Shown in pieces: positions 29,521 to 39,137 of a stretch of 64,000 nucleotides of DNA. The translations under genes were made by a program, and so were the position numbers. The notes beneath the pieces are model-generated. The model was given only the letters and a program-made list of their open reading frames with translations. It was not told the DNA's origin and searched no databases. This DNA is from Gardnerella vaginalis ATCC 14018 = JCM 11026 (lineage in GTDB: Bacteria > Actinomycetota > Actinomycetes > Actinomycetales > Bifidobacteriaceae): NCBI RefSeq assembly GCF_001042655.1, contig NZ_AP012332.1, positions 1,364,001 to 1,428,000 of the forward strand. The letters are read 5' to 3'. How positions within the stretch are numbered: position 1 is the stretch's first letter; every line of letters starts with the position of its first letter.

Positions 29521-29561
29521 ATAAGCAATGTAAATTTAATTTATAAATCTACATTGCTTAT
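29521..29561. terminator. Possible bidirectional terminator
   Basis: ATAAGCAATGTA at 29521-29532 pairs perfectly with 29550-29561 around an AT-rich loop. It lies between the convergent LacI-family and AIPR genes. Confidence 0.5.
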
Positions 29562-29595
29562 TCTGTATGCGCACTATGTCTTATGAATACTTCTT

Positions 29596-29620
29596 CATGT
29601 CTTATTAACAATAAGACATG
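29596..29620 (-). terminator. Hairpin just past the AIPR gene
   Basis: CATGTCTTATT and AATAAGACATG pair perfectly around AAC, 18 bases past the AIPR stop. No T-run follows on the minus strand. Confidence 0.45.
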
Positions 29621-29637
29621 ACTAAATATTTAAAATA

Positions 29638-31344
29638 TTATTCATTCTTTTTGCACCTCTCAATATCCAAATATTCTTTAAATCCTTTTTGAATCAACTT
29701 TCGAGCTTTAGAAATATCATCATTAGCCCTATATTCATCTAAGACTTTTTCTAGAAGATGTATATTCCCTTCAATATCATCTTCACCTTTACTTTGCAAA
29801 TATATGATGTATAGAATCTTCTGATTGTAGACATCATTTTCATCATATAGTTCCTTATATTTTTCTTCTATTTTATAATACAAATTTATTAAGTTCACTA
29901 AATCATCAAATAATGATTTATTTTCTGCGAAAATTTCATCATAATAAATTCCAAATAATTTCTTTTTCTGATTTGTAGCCCTGTCAGGATATCCCTTATA
30001 CGAATAAATAATCTGAGCTAATTTTTCCTTACTTATCTGACGCTCAAAGTTATTAGACTTTCCTATATCGCCAGTTTTACGAATATATCCTATTCTATTT
30101 TCTTCTAATAACTTTTCTATATCTATTTGCACCTTGTTAATAGATTTAAGATCAACATCAGAAATAGCATTTTGACTATTAGTATATTCGGCTATTTGAT
30201 TTATTAGATCCTCTTTATCTTCGGTTTTAAAGATCCTAACTAAAACTGAGGCTTCTTTTAGATTTTCTTCCTTAAATTCACTGTCTTTAAACTCATAAAT
30301 ACTTCTTAAGGTCTGTCCTCCATTTACAATTTGCATATCTTCTAGCGTGAATATATATTTTGTTTTTGCATTAATGGAATCAACTTTTACATTCTTAGCT
30401 GTGATGGTTATACCATTATTGAACATAAAGAATTTATCTGGAGTGTTACGCAAAGTATTAATAATATTTTTATTGTATTTGGAATGACCTAAATATCCTC
30501 TAACATTCTCATACAACACGCCAACAGCAAGCTTCATGTCTTTTATTCTCTCAAGATCAGAATTATGATCATAAAAGTCATGAGAATTCCTCAGATTTTC
30601 GTCTGAACATGTAATTCTTATTAGATCAGCAATATCTATTTTAGCCAAGTAAGATTTTGACGAGGAAGAAGAATCAGACTCATAAACTAAAAATGATTCT
30701 TTATTAATAACAAAGGTTGAGGATATTTCACAATTCTTATCTCGCAAGAAGCCAGTAATATCGTCCAATGATATTGACTTTATACTAACATCATAGTCTT
30801 TCATCAAAGAATCTATCTCTGGCTTATTAACATCTGTACCATTACTTTCATTTGATACGACAATTAACTCAATATTCCAGGCAGAGTCTGAATGTATTTT
30901 TTCATTGATGCTTTTCATGACATTTTTTGAAATTATAGAATTATCATCTACATTTTCAAAACTATTGTTAAAAGTCATACTCAAGAATTTTGTTGAATCA
31001 AGAATAGGACTTATTTTCCCACCTTTTACAGGACTGAAATTATCTCTAAATTTAAAATTGTAAAGGAGAATTTTATTTTCTTCATCGTTAATATATACTG
31101 CATCAATACCAAAATCATTATTCTTCGTTTTACGAACTTTATTACAATAGTCAGTATCGATTATCATTCTTTCAATTTCATCTGCGTCAGCGACGCCAGT
31201 AGTTAATCCTAATATTAGATAGTAGAATCCAAATCTCTTTTTATCAGCATCAGACAACTTGTAAAAGCGTTCTTTTCCTATAGCATTTTCTAAGCATATT
31301 TCCGAACGCTTATTAATCAATTTGAAATCATTAAGACTTGCCAT
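29638..31344 (-). CDS. AIPR-family (abortive infection phage resistance) protein
   Basis: A 568-residue protein with the AIPR signature: FNNGITITAKNV followed by DMQIVNGGQTLRS near residue 340. Known members give abortive infection against phage. In the N-terminal part, GIDAVYIND followed by LLYNFKF (about residues 80-98) resembles a PD-(D/E)xK nuclease core with asparagine in place of the acidic residue. The gene stands alone: no methylase, partner or toxin-antitoxin mate is beside it. It is more AT-rich than its flanks and has a weak binding site (GTGAG), both pointing to acquisition by transfer. Confidence 0.85.
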   Translation of the reverse strand: MASLNDFKLINKRSEICLENAIGKERFYKLSDADKKRFGFYYLILGLTTGVADADEIERMIIDTDYCNKVRKTKNNDFGIDAVYINDEENKILLYNFKFRDNFSPVKGGKISPILDSTKFLSMTFNNSFENVDDNSIISKNVMKSINEKIHSDSAWNIELIVVSNESNGTDVNKPEIDSLMKDYDVSIKSISLDDITGFLRDKNCEISSTFVINKESFLVYESDSSSSSKSYLAKIDIADLIRITCSDENLRNSHDFYDHNSDLERIKDMKLAVGVLYENVRGYLGHSKYNKNIINTLRNTPDKFFMFNNGITITAKNVKVDSINAKTKYIFTLEDMQIVNGGQTLRSIYEFKDSEFKEENLKEASVLVRIFKTEDKEDLINQIAEYTNSQNAISDVDLKSINKVQIDIEKLLEENRIGYIRKTGDIGKSNNFERQISKEKLAQIIYSYKGYPDRATNQKKKLFGIYYDEIFAENKSLFDDLVNLINLYYKIEEKYKELYDENDVYNQKILYIIYLQSKGEDDIEGNIHLLEKVLDEYRANDDISKARKLIQKGFKEYLDIERCKKNE

Positions 31345-31651
31345 GTTTACTCACTTTAAAAAATAAAAATATTTGATATATACACATTATGAAAACAACG
31401 TACTACAACGTAAACTAGATATTAGCAATATAAGTATAAGTAAAATATCTCCCTTGATATAAAACATTAATCTTAGATATTAAATTATAATCCGATACAC
31501 ATTGTCAAACATTTAATTCTAGTTGTAAAAATATGCACACATTATTAGAATAATTTGCATTTTACAACTTGCAGATCATTTTCTGCATATATACTCATAA
31601 AGCAAAATACATCATATAAATATATAACAACGGTATTCTAGATATGAAAAT
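31345..31651. other. AT-rich intergenic region
   Basis: No coding frame or RNA gene could be recognised. It holds the presumed AIPR promoter region, but no clear -35/-10 pair stands out. Confidence 0.5.
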
Positions 31652-31675
31652 GGGGGCTGAGAGAACCCAGCCCCC
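31652..31675 (-). terminator. Terminator of the coiled-coil surface protein gene
   Basis: GGGGGCTG at 31652-31659 pairs with CAGCCCCC at 31668-31675. On the minus strand ATTTTC follows. It lies about 100 bases past the stop at 31774. Confidence 0.7.
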
Positions 31676-31773
31676 GAGTGGCTTAGTAAAACCAAACCAC
31701 TGGAAGTTGCAACTTACTCAGCTCTACTACAGGAGCATACGCTCTTAGTTTAGTAAAGCCAAGTAGGTAGTGC

Positions 31774-33156
31774 TTAGTGACGCATCTTGCGAACAGCAGC
31801 ACCCATACCAGCAAGCATAGAAGCAGCCAAAGCAGTCAAAGCAACACCAACACCAGCATTACCAAGCTTCTCGCCAGACTTACCATGACCCTTAGCACCC
31901 TTAGCAGCAAGCTCACCCTTAGCAGCAGCTGGAGCATTCTTACCAGCAGCCTGCTGAGCAGCCTTACCAAGCTTGCCACTAGCAGCATCATTCATAGCCT
32001 TAGCAGCACCTGGAACATCCTCAAAATTAGGAGCCAAAGGATCAGAAGTCACAACAGGAGGAAGCTTAGAAGCCTCAACACCGAAAGCCTCCGCATCGTT
32101 ATAGCAAGCCTTGTACTCAGCCAAAGCAGCATTATACTTAGCAGTAGAAGCAACAGCCTTAGCCTTAGCCTCAGCATAATCCTTATTAGCCTTAGCAGTC
32201 TCAGCAACAGCAAAAACAACCTTAGCCTGAGCACGATCTACAGCATCAGCAAGACGCTGAGCCAAAACAGAATCATTCTTAGCAGAAACATTGTAAGCTT
32301 CCAAAGCATCCTGAGCAGCCTTCAAAGCCTTCTCAGCAGCTTCCTGAGCAGCTACCTTACCAGCCAAAGTAGCCTTAGCCTTCACATACTCAGCATAATC
32401 CTTAGTATAAGCAGCAAAAGCATCATCAAGATGCAACTTAGCAGTCTTCACAGCCTCAACAGCCTTAGCCTTATCAGCAGCCTTCACATGAACGCCAGGA
32501 ACAACAGGCTTTGCTTCAGGCTTGGATGGCTGTGGAGCTGGAGCTGGGGTGCACTGAGCCTTAGCAAGAGCAGCCTTAGCTTCCTTCAACTCATTATCAG
32601 CATCAGCCTTCTTAGCCTTAGCTTCGAGAAGCTCAGCACGGGAAACAGCATTGCCTACTTTAGCAGTCAAATCACCCTTAGCAGCAGTATCAATTGCTTT
32701 AGTCGCACCATCAAAGGTCTTGGTACCAGCATTATCTTTGTAATCATCAGCAGCCTTCTTAGCAGCTTCAAAAGCAGCCTTATCCTCAGCAACCTTTACA
32801 TTAAGCTGAGCCTTCTTAACACCATACTGCTCAGCATCAGCCTTAGCCTTGTCAGAAGTATAAGTCTCAATTGTAGAATCATACTTGTCTGCAATAGCTT
32901 TCTTAGCATTGTACTCAGCGACAGACTTATCATAATTAGCCTGAGCATCTTCAGCATCATAACCAGCCTTGGTTGCCTTACGATCAGCATCCTTAACAGC
33001 CTTCTTAAGCTCAGCGAGCTTAGCAGCATCAGCTGGCTTGCACTCTTCCTTCTTAGGAGCTTGTGGCTCAGCAGCGAATGCTGGAGCGGCGAATGCCATA
33101 CCGGAGAGGAGGGTGGCGCCAGCAGCGAAAGCGGCGATAACCTTCTTATTCATCAT
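31774..33156 (-). CDS. Ala/Lys-rich coiled-coil surface protein
   Basis: A 460-residue exported protein. A signal peptide (about 1-30, ending AFAAEP) is followed by long Ala/Lys/Glu/Asp-rich heptad stretches, a Pro-rich hinge near residue 215 and a second coiled coil. The C terminus has LGNAG, a hydrophobic helix and RKMRH. That has the layout of a sortase signal with a very divergent motif; a simple membrane anchor is the alternative. The ATG at 33156 was chosen because AAAGGA lies eight bases upstream. A full-length open frame on the other strand (31777-33189) is a by-product of the Ala/Lys codon bias. Function is unknown; adhesion or envelope structure is likely. Confidence 0.8.
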   Translation of the reverse strand: MMNKKVIAAFAAGATLLSGMAFAAPAFAAEPQAPKKEECKPADAAKLAELKKAVKDADRKATKAGYDAEDAQANYDKSVAEYNAKKAIADKYDSTIETYTSDKAKADAEQYGVKKAQLNVKVAEDKAAFEAAKKAADDYKDNAGTKTFDGATKAIDTAAKGDLTAKVGNAVSRAELLEAKAKKADADNELKEAKAALAKAQCTPAPAPQPSKPEAKPVVPGVHVKAADKAKAVEAVKTAKLHLDDAFAAYTKDYAEYVKAKATLAGKVAAQEAAEKALKAAQDALEAYNVSAKNDSVLAQRLADAVDRAQAKVVFAVAETAKANKDYAEAKAKAVASTAKYNAALAEYKACYNDAEAFGVEASKLPPVVTSDPLAPNFEDVPGAAKAMNDAASGKLGKAAQQAAGKNAPAAAKGELAAKGAKGHGKSGEKLGNAGVGVALTALAASMLAGMGAAVRKMRH

Positions 33157-33559
33157 TTTAATTTCCTTTCTTCTTCTCCTCCGTGCTAGGAACACGAAAA
33201 AGAATTTGCCTTATGCGGTTTCCCGCGTAGCACCAGTTGAACTAGGGATTCACTGGTTGCTGATTCAAAAGATACAACATGCTTTAACAAAAATCAACCA
33301 AAACATTCAGCTTACATTCAGGTTTGTTTTGAAGTTTTTCTGAAAATTCACAATAATATACACAATAAAACGTAAAAATTACGACTAATCATATTTAAAA
33401 ACAGAAAAATATCCAAGACACGCCGTATATAGAATTTTTTTAAGATTCTTTCAGGTTTTTTTAAGGTTTGCATTTAATTGGCGTGTCGTCTATACGTGCC
33501 GACAAACTTTTACAATCATTTTCTGCAAAATAAAACATGTACACAATCAAACAACAAAA
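33157..33559. other. Promoter-side intergenic region with paired GGCGTGTC motifs
   Basis: No gene seen. GACACGCC at 33417-33424 faces GGCGTGTC at 33480-33487. On the minus strand TATATA lies directly before one motif, so a promoter for the coiled-coil gene with a leader of about 250 bases is possible. Confidence 0.4.
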
Positions 33560-33597
33560 CGGCATGAAGCTTATGCAAAAGCACAAACTCCATGCCG
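33560..33597 (-). terminator. Rho-independent terminator of the xylB-ABC-isomerase operon
   Basis: On the minus strand CGGCATG with its extension pairs along 17 positions, including G-U pairs, around TTTT. It is followed by TTTTGTTGTTT. It lies about 50 bases past the stop at 33646. Confidence 0.88.
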
Positions 33598-33645
33598 CAC
33601 TATAGGAGAAAACTACGGGCACATACTTATACTGTCCACCATAAA

Positions 33646-34200
33646 TCACTCGTAGTTTCGATGACGATAAGACATATCCTCATACGTAATTGATTCACTG
33701 CTATGAATAGCATATATGACAGAATCAAGAAATATCCAAGATGCCGTCTCCCACAATGTTCCCATTGGGTGAATCGTAGGAACCAAATCCCCCTTCCCCT
33801 TATAAACAGAAGCAGGTATAAAAATAGTTAAATCAGAAAGTTTAGCTGCACTACTATCTGGAACACCAGTAACACATATCAATGTTGCTCCACTTTCTTT
33901 TGCCAATCTTGCAACAGTCAACAAATGCTCAATCTCACCAGATCCACAAGTAAAGAAGAAAACATCTCCCTTAGAAATAGATGGTGCTGTGTCATCCCAA
34001 ATCCAATGACTAGAATACCCAAGATGCATTAATCTCATACAAAATGCCCTACATGTAAGACCTTCACGACCTACACCAGCACAAACTATTCGTCTAGCAA
34101 ATTTAATTTTTTCTATTACTTCATCAATTGATGAATAGTTCATAACATCAAAAGTTTGATGCAACTCATTTAAAATAGATTCTACATCTTTAGAATTCAT
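33646..34200 (-). CDS. SIS-domain sugar isomerase, 6-phospho-3-hexuloisomerase-like
   Basis: A 184-residue single SIS domain. The sugar-phosphate loop is VCAGVGREG near residue 40 and the second loop is TCGSGE near 90. VYKGKG followed by PMGTLWETASWIFLD resembles the C-terminal part of 6-phospho-3-hexuloisomerases. That enzyme interconverts hexulose 6-phosphate and fructose 6-phosphate, but no hexulose-phosphate synthase gene is nearby, so the substrate may differ. AAAGGAG precedes the ATG. It is the last of six co-directional genes behind a sugar importer and xylulokinase. Confidence 0.8.
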   Translation of the reverse strand: MNSKDVESILNELHQTFDVMNYSSIDEVIEKIKFARRIVCAGVGREGLTCRAFCMRLMHLGYSSHWIWDDTAPSISKGDVFFFTCGSGEIEHLLTVARLAKESGATLICVTGVPDSSAAKLSDLTIFIPASVYKGKGDLVPTIHPMGTLWETASWIFLDSVIYAIHSSESITYEDMSYRHRNYE

Positions 34201-34263
34201 AAAAACTCCTTTGTTTTAATAATTTCCCTAATAATTCAATAACATAATTACATGTTATTAATA

Positions 34264-35337
34264 CTATTTTTTAGAAATATTATTATCTTTAGTATCATGT
34301 GATGATTTGCAATTTACAGATGTTTTATACTCCAAAAGCCTATTGACAATCATCACAAAAATAAGAGCCGCTCCCCATGTAAGATTTTTAATAAATGGAG
34401 AAAAGTTTAATATAGTAAAACCAGTTTGCAAAACTTGAAGCATAATGACTGAAAGGAAAAGATTGGCAAACTTGCCTCTACCGCCAAATGGATCAAATCC
34501 AGCAAGAACTACAACCAACAACGCCTGAAGCAAATATGTTCCACCAAAACCAACTCTAGCTGAATTCACCCTAGCAACCATAACAAGAGCTGCAATAGCA
34601 ACAAATAAACCAGAAATTGCATAAGTTATAATAATAGTTCTATTAACTCTATGCCCTGAGAACAGAGAAGCTACAGGATTTGAACCATAGAAATATAGTT
34701 CTCGACCATATCTAGTATGAGAGGCAACCCATCCAGTAATCGCATAACTAATTATTCCAATCAAAAACACGGTAGGAATACCAGCTACAGATGATATTCC
34801 AAACATAGAATAATCAATCACAGATACTCCTATAGATGAGCCATTGGTAGCAGCTGTTGCAATGCCTGCAAATAAAAGTTGCGTGCCCAATGTAGCAACA
34901 ATAGGATTCACTCCAGCCATGCTAACTAAACACCCATTAATAACACCACATACAATTGCGGAAAGAAGACCAAGTACAACAGCGATAACTATAGATAAGA
35001 TTGGCGAACCAATTCTGCCCAATTCAGATCCCGACAATATCCATGCAATAACTATTGCAGCAACGTTCATATTCGCAACTACAGATAAATCAATGCCACC
35101 AGTTAATACAACAAGTCCCATAGCTAAAGCAAGAAACATAAACTCACCTATTTGGAAACCCATTGATTGTAAAGTACTCCAGTTATATAAAGTATCGCCT
35201 AATAAAATATAAAATATAAGACAAACTAATATAACAGAACAATAAAGAACCTTACTAGAGCGCTCAATATTTGACCATACACGTTTAATATTCGATAAAT
35301 TGAATATATTTAATCCAGCCAATAAATGATTTAACAT
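34264..35337 (-). CDS. Sugar ABC transporter permease (RbsC-like), second copy
   Basis: A 357-residue inner membrane protein of the ribose-type permease family with about ten hydrophobic segments. It shows GGIDLSV near residue 80 and a VLAGFDPFGGRGKF segment near 275, both typical of the family. It should pair with the neighbouring permease as a heterodimer, driven by the double-domain ATPase upstream. The binding site before its ATG is weak, so coupling with the upstream permease 36 bases away is likely. Confidence 0.88.
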   Translation of the reverse strand: MLNHLLAGLNIFNLSNIKRVWSNIERSSKVLYCSVILVCLIFYILLGDTLYNWSTLQSMGFQIGEFMFLALAMGLVVLTGGIDLSVVANMNVAAIVIAWILSGSELGRIGSPILSIVIAVVLGLLSAIVCGVINGCLVSMAGVNPIVATLGTQLLFAGIATAATNGSSIGVSVIDYSMFGISSVAGIPTVFLIGIISYAITGWVASHTRYGRELYFYGSNPVASLFSGHRVNRTIIITYAISGLFVAIAALVMVARVNSARVGFGGTYLLQALLVVVLAGFDPFGGRGKFANLFLSVIMLQVLQTGFTILNFSPFIKNLTWGAALIFVMIVNRLLEYKTSVNCKSSHDTKDNNISKK

Positions 35338-35372
35338 AATTTAACCAATCAATCTTAAATTTATTTCAAATT

Positions 35373-36401
35373 TCAGCCAAGAAAGGACATATTCTTACGA
35401 TTACGCAATTTCTCTCCATAGTAAATCGCAACTACTGCAGCAATCATCACTCCGCCAATAAATAGATTGTTCCACGATGATTTCAATCCCAAAAAGACAA
35501 GAGTATTATTAAGTAATTGCGTTAAGGCAACGCCAAGAAAAGTGCCAAATAATGTACCATATCCGCCAGTAATTCTAGTTCCCCCTATAACCACTGCAGC
35601 AATAACAGTTAACTCTGTACCCATAATGCTTGTTGGGTCAACAAACTTTAAATTGGCGAATGAAATAATTGCCATTATTGCAGCTAAAACACCCATAAGA
35701 GGATAAATGAATAGTTTTATACCAAGAACTGGCAGACCAGCACGTCTTGCAAACTCCTCCGAATTACCTATAGCGTAAATACTGTGTCCCAAAGAAGTAT
35801 GATTCATAATAAACCATACAAATATGTAGACAAATATAGATATTAGGAAGAATATGGAAATACCATTTTGCTGACCATTCACTGTGAAGGAAACAATATT
35901 ACATCTTCCAAATTCTAATAAAGAAGATGGCATCTTACTGATAGTAACTGGTTTAGTTCCAACCGTAGTTGTCATTAACCCATAAAAAATAGAAGATGTT
36001 CCCAATGTAACTATAAATGTTGGTAATTCAAGCCAATGAATTAAAAGTGCGTTTATAGCTCCTAGAACTGCTCCTATAACAGCAGCAATAATAAGAATAA
36101 CTAAGATTGAGTTTATCTTAGCGTTAACAGCAAATACAACTGATGTATATCCAGACATAATAGCTACAGCTGGAAAAGATACATCAATACCTCCAGCAAT
36201 CATAATAACGTATACTCCTGCAGCAAGTATCGCCATTGTTGCACCATTACGCGTCAAATCTGCAAGAGTTCCCAATGTAAAGAAGTGCTTATTCACAACA
36301 GAAACAGTCATGGCATACAAAATTATTATTGTGAGCAATGTCTTTTCCATAGAATTTGGTCGTTTTACATTAGGCAACAATGATCTTAATTTTGGGATCA
36401 C
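35373..36401 (-). CDS. Sugar ABC transporter permease (RbsC-like), first copy
   Basis: A 342-residue ribose-type permease. GGIDVSFPAVAIMSGY near residue 70 and VVIGGTRITGGYGT near 265 are family hallmarks. The GTG start overlaps the ATPase stop (GTGA) and has GGAGG six bases upstream. Two different permeases beside one ATPase recall Lsr, Rha or xylose importers rather than the ribose system. Confidence 0.9.
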   Translation of the reverse strand: MIPKLRSLLPNVKRPNSMEKTLLTIIILYAMTVSVVNKHFFTLGTLADLTRNGATMAILAAGVYVIMIAGGIDVSFPAVAIMSGYTSVVFAVNAKINSILVILIIAAVIGAVLGAINALLIHWLELPTFIVTLGTSSIFYGLMTTTVGTKPVTISKMPSSLLEFGRCNIVSFTVNGQQNGISIFFLISIFVYIFVWFIMNHTSLGHSIYAIGNSEEFARRAGLPVLGIKLFIYPLMGVLAAIMAIISFANLKFVDPTSIMGTELTVIAAVVIGGTRITGGYGTLFGTFLGVALTQLLNNTLVFLGLKSSWNNLFIGGVMIAAVVAIYYGEKLRNRKNMSFLG

Positions 36402-37969
36402 AACGCACCTCCATTTTGAACAAAAGAAACAGATTTGTCTGAAGAAGATATAAAACTCTCATTGGATTCATGAGAATTATCCCTATCTGTAGATTCCCTG
36501 AAAATCTTAGAAAATCCAGGTTCTAATTCATCACCAGTTATTTGAGTAGAAACTTTTCCTTGTTTAAAAATGTAAATTTTATTGCAAACAGCAAGGAGCT
36601 CTTCTTCCTCATCAGATATAACTATAACCGATATGCCTTTCTCAGCTAGTCTGCGTATGATCTGATAAATTTGAGATTTAGATCCAACATCAACACCAAC
36701 GGTTGGAGAATCTAATATCAACAGCTTTGGGTTAGTTGCAACCCACTTACCTAAAAGAACTTTTTGTTGGTTACCTCCAGATAAAGATTTAGCCAACAAA
36801 CTGAGATCATGTGTATTAACTTGCAAATCATTGAGGATTTCATCCCCAACTATTTTTTCTTCATTTTGATTTACAATTCCAAAACAGTTAGATATCCTAC
36901 TCAAAATTGCAGAAGCACAATTACTTAAAAGATTACTATCTTGGAAAAGACCTTGCTTATACCTATCTTCAGGAACTAAAGCGATACCTCTTTCTATAGC
37001 ATCACGAGGATTATTTATATCAACAATTTTTCCATTAATCTTCACAGAACCACTAGTTATATGATTAAGTCCAAATAGAGCAAGTGCTGTTTCTGTTCTG
37101 CCAGAACCAAGCAATCCACTAAATCCAACTACTTCACCAGGATTTACACTCAAAGTAACGCCATTAACTCTAGAAGCTTTTACATCTTCCATATTTAATG
37201 TTGGAACAACTTCCTTGTTCATGTCATAATTATTAGGAATACCGAATTGAACATCATGACCAATCATAAGAGAAGATAATTTTCTAGGATTTAAGTCCTT
37301 TGCATTATAAGTTCCAACTAATTCACCAGATCTAAATACTGTGATTCTATCTGCAACAGAAAAAACTTCATCAAGCTTATGCGATATAAAGACTACAGAA
37401 ACTCCATTCAATTTTAGATTTTCTATAGTCTTCAATAATTCTTCAACTTCTGAATAAGTAAGAGCAGTAGTAGGTTCATCCATAAAAATAACTTTTGCAT
37501 TAAGCACTAATGCTCTAGCAATAGCTACCTGCTGACGAGCAGCCATTGATAAATTCTCTACTCTTTCATAACAATTAATATTAGCTCCTATACGTTCGAG
37601 TGCTTCTTTTGCAACCTTATCAGCCAAAGAATTATTTATAAAAAATCTGCGGTGATGGACTTGCTCTGGCAAACAAATATTATCCTTTACCGTCATCGTG
37701 TTAAACAATGATAAATCCTGATGAATAACAGCTATACCGAGATCGATTGCTTGTCTAGCAGTTAAAGCAGAATAATTCTCACCATCAACTTCAATACTTC
37801 CAGAATCAGGTCGCAAAACTCCGGATAAAATCTTAACTATCGTTGATTTACCGCATCCATTGCCACCAGCTAAGCAGTGAACTTCACCACTAGAAATATC
37901 AAAATTAATATTTTTTAAAGCATGCACTCCACCAAAACTTTTAAAAATATTCATTGCCTTTAGACGCAT
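36398..37969 (-). CDS. Sugar ABC transporter ATP-binding protein (RbsA-like, two nucleotide-binding domains)
   Basis: A 523-residue protein with two ABC domains. The first has GGNGCGKST near residue 35 and LSMAARQQVAIARAL before FMDEP. The second has a GSGRTE loop and LSGGNQQKVLLGKW. It powers import of a monosaccharide across the membrane with the two permeases. Translation from the ATG at 37969 is preferred because AAAGG lies eight bases upstream; an in-frame GTG nine bases earlier is less likely. Confidence 0.92.
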   Translation of the reverse strand: MRLKAMNIFKSFGGVHALKNINFDISSGEVHCLAGGNGCGKSTIVKILSGVLRPDSGSIEVDGENYSALTARQAIDLGIAVIHQDLSLFNTMTVKDNICLPEQVHHRRFFINNSLADKVAKEALERIGANINCYERVENLSMAARQQVAIARALVLNAKVIFMDEPTTALTYSEVEELLKTIENLKLNGVSVVFISHKLDEVFSVADRITVFRSGELVGTYNAKDLNPRKLSSLMIGHDVQFGIPNNYDMNKEVVPTLNMEDVKASRVNGVTLSVNPGEVVGFSGLLGSGRTETALALFGLNHITSGSVKINGKIVDINNPRDAIERGIALVPEDRYKQGLFQDSNLLSNCASAILSRISNCFGIVNQNEEKIVGDEILNDLQVNTHDLSLLAKSLSGGNQQKVLLGKWVATNPKLLILDSPTVGVDVGSKSQIYQIIRRLAEKGISVIVISDEEEELLAVCNKIYIFKQGKVSTQITGDELEPGFSKIFRESTDRDNSHESNESFISSSDKSVSFVQNGGAL

Positions 37970-38011
37970 GTCCATCACCTTTATTCTTGAATCACTATGA
38001 AACTTAAAAGA

Positions 38012-39049
38012 TTAGAAAGGATACTTTCCGTCTGGGAAATCACCTTTCTTAAGAACCATAGGAGCATTACCTCTTACTTGATGACCATCAACTTGAATAT
38101 CTTCATAACCTTTTACATTTAGGTTTGTACCATTACTAATCTTCTTGCCCTTAATCTTGTTATATGCAAGAGATAGAGCTGCGTAACCAGCATCAGCAGG
38201 ACGCCAAGCTTTAGCATACTTAACCCAACCTTCATTTATGTAAGGCATATCAACAGATGGAATACCAAGAGAAGAAACAAATACGTTTTTATTTCCTCGC
38301 TCTTTCAAAACAGCAGCCATATTAGCTCCTGCAGAAACGGATGTGCCAAATAGTCCTTTCAAATCTGGATGCGCATTAAGTATCTCCGTTGAAACCTTTC
38401 GAGCAGTATCATCATTATTGTTATCTTCATACGGTTCGTCAGATACGAATGAAATATCTGGATATTCTTTTTCTATCAAAGACTTACATGCCTTGTACCA
38501 AGCCATATGTGTTTCCATCGTCTTTGAACCAACTATCGCTGCTATCTTGCCCTTACCACCTATTCCATCAGCAAGAGGCTTGCAGAATCCCTCACCAAAG
38601 TCTTTATTCTTAAATGCTTCTATATCATAGTCAACATCATCAGCAATATTGCCACCTTCGTGAGAAATAACAACTATGCCTTTAGCCTTAGCTTGCTTTA
38701 TTACTGGCTTAAGAGCTTGAGGATCATTTGGAACAACAACAATAGCTTTGACGTTTTGCGAAATTAAATCAGAAATCATCTGAGCCTGCTTTGCAGAATC
38801 ACCAGAATCTGGAGCAATTTGTTTAACTTCAACTTCTCCTTCATGATCTTTACCAAAACGTTCAACACCACTTCGCATATCATCAAACCATGGAATTCCC
38901 TCTTGCTTGGCAACAAGAACCATTTTTATTTTTCCATTTTTTGACGATTGCTTTGATCCTATTAGACCACCTGATCCACATGCTGACATAGGAGCTAAAA
39001 ACGCAACAGTCAGCATCGTTGCCAATGTTACTTTCATTGATTTACGCAT
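38012..39049 (-). CDS. Sugar-binding lipoprotein of ABC transporter (RbsB/RhaS/LsrB-like)
   Basis: A 345-residue lipoprotein. The signal peptide ends in a lipobox, MSACGSGG (Cys24). The mature part is a type I periplasmic-binding fold starting KMVLVAKQEGIPWFDDMRSG, with VPNDPQAL and SHEGG segments further in. It delivers the sugar to the permease pair. Closest in look to rhamnose or AI-2 binding proteins. With xylulokinase upstream, a pentose or pentulose is the simplest ligand guess. AAAGGAG precedes the ATG. Confidence 0.88.
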   Translation of the reverse strand: MRKSMKVTLATMLTVAFLAPMSACGSGGLIGSKQSSKNGKIKMVLVAKQEGIPWFDDMRSGVERFGKDHEGEVEVKQIAPDSGDSAKQAQMISDLISQNVKAIVVVPNDPQALKPVIKQAKAKGIVVISHEGGNIADDVDYDIEAFKNKDFGEGFCKPLADGIGGKGKIAAIVGSKTMETHMAWYKACKSLIEKEYPDISFVSDEPYEDNNNDDTARKVSTEILNAHPDLKGLFGTSVSAGANMAAVLKERGNKNVFVSSLGIPSVDMPYINEGWVKYAKAWRPADAGYAALSLAYNKIKGKKISNGTNLNVKGYEDIQVDGHQVRGNAPMVLKKGDFPDGKYPF

Positions 39050-39137
39050 CTTATTCTCCTTTGATTAGTGATGCATATGATTTTTTAATTTATAAACTAT
39101 AAATATTATTTTTTACGATTATCGATATATATTGATT

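Noticed and set aside
31777-33189. A 470-codon open frame opposite the coiled-coil protein gene
   Set aside because: Its Ser/Leu-rich, domain-free sequence is the mirror of Ala/Lys codons. The minus-strand reading has a signal peptide, binding site and anchor, so this is a shadow frame.
33461-33649. A 62-codon minus-strand frame after the SIS isomerase gene
   Set aside because: It spans the strong terminator at 33560-33597 and has no binding site.
34264-39049. An AI-2 (Lsr) quorum-signal importer
   Set aside because: Two permeases and the binding protein look similar to Lsr, but xylulokinase hallmarks in the kinase and the absence of LsrF/LsrG genes favour a sugar.
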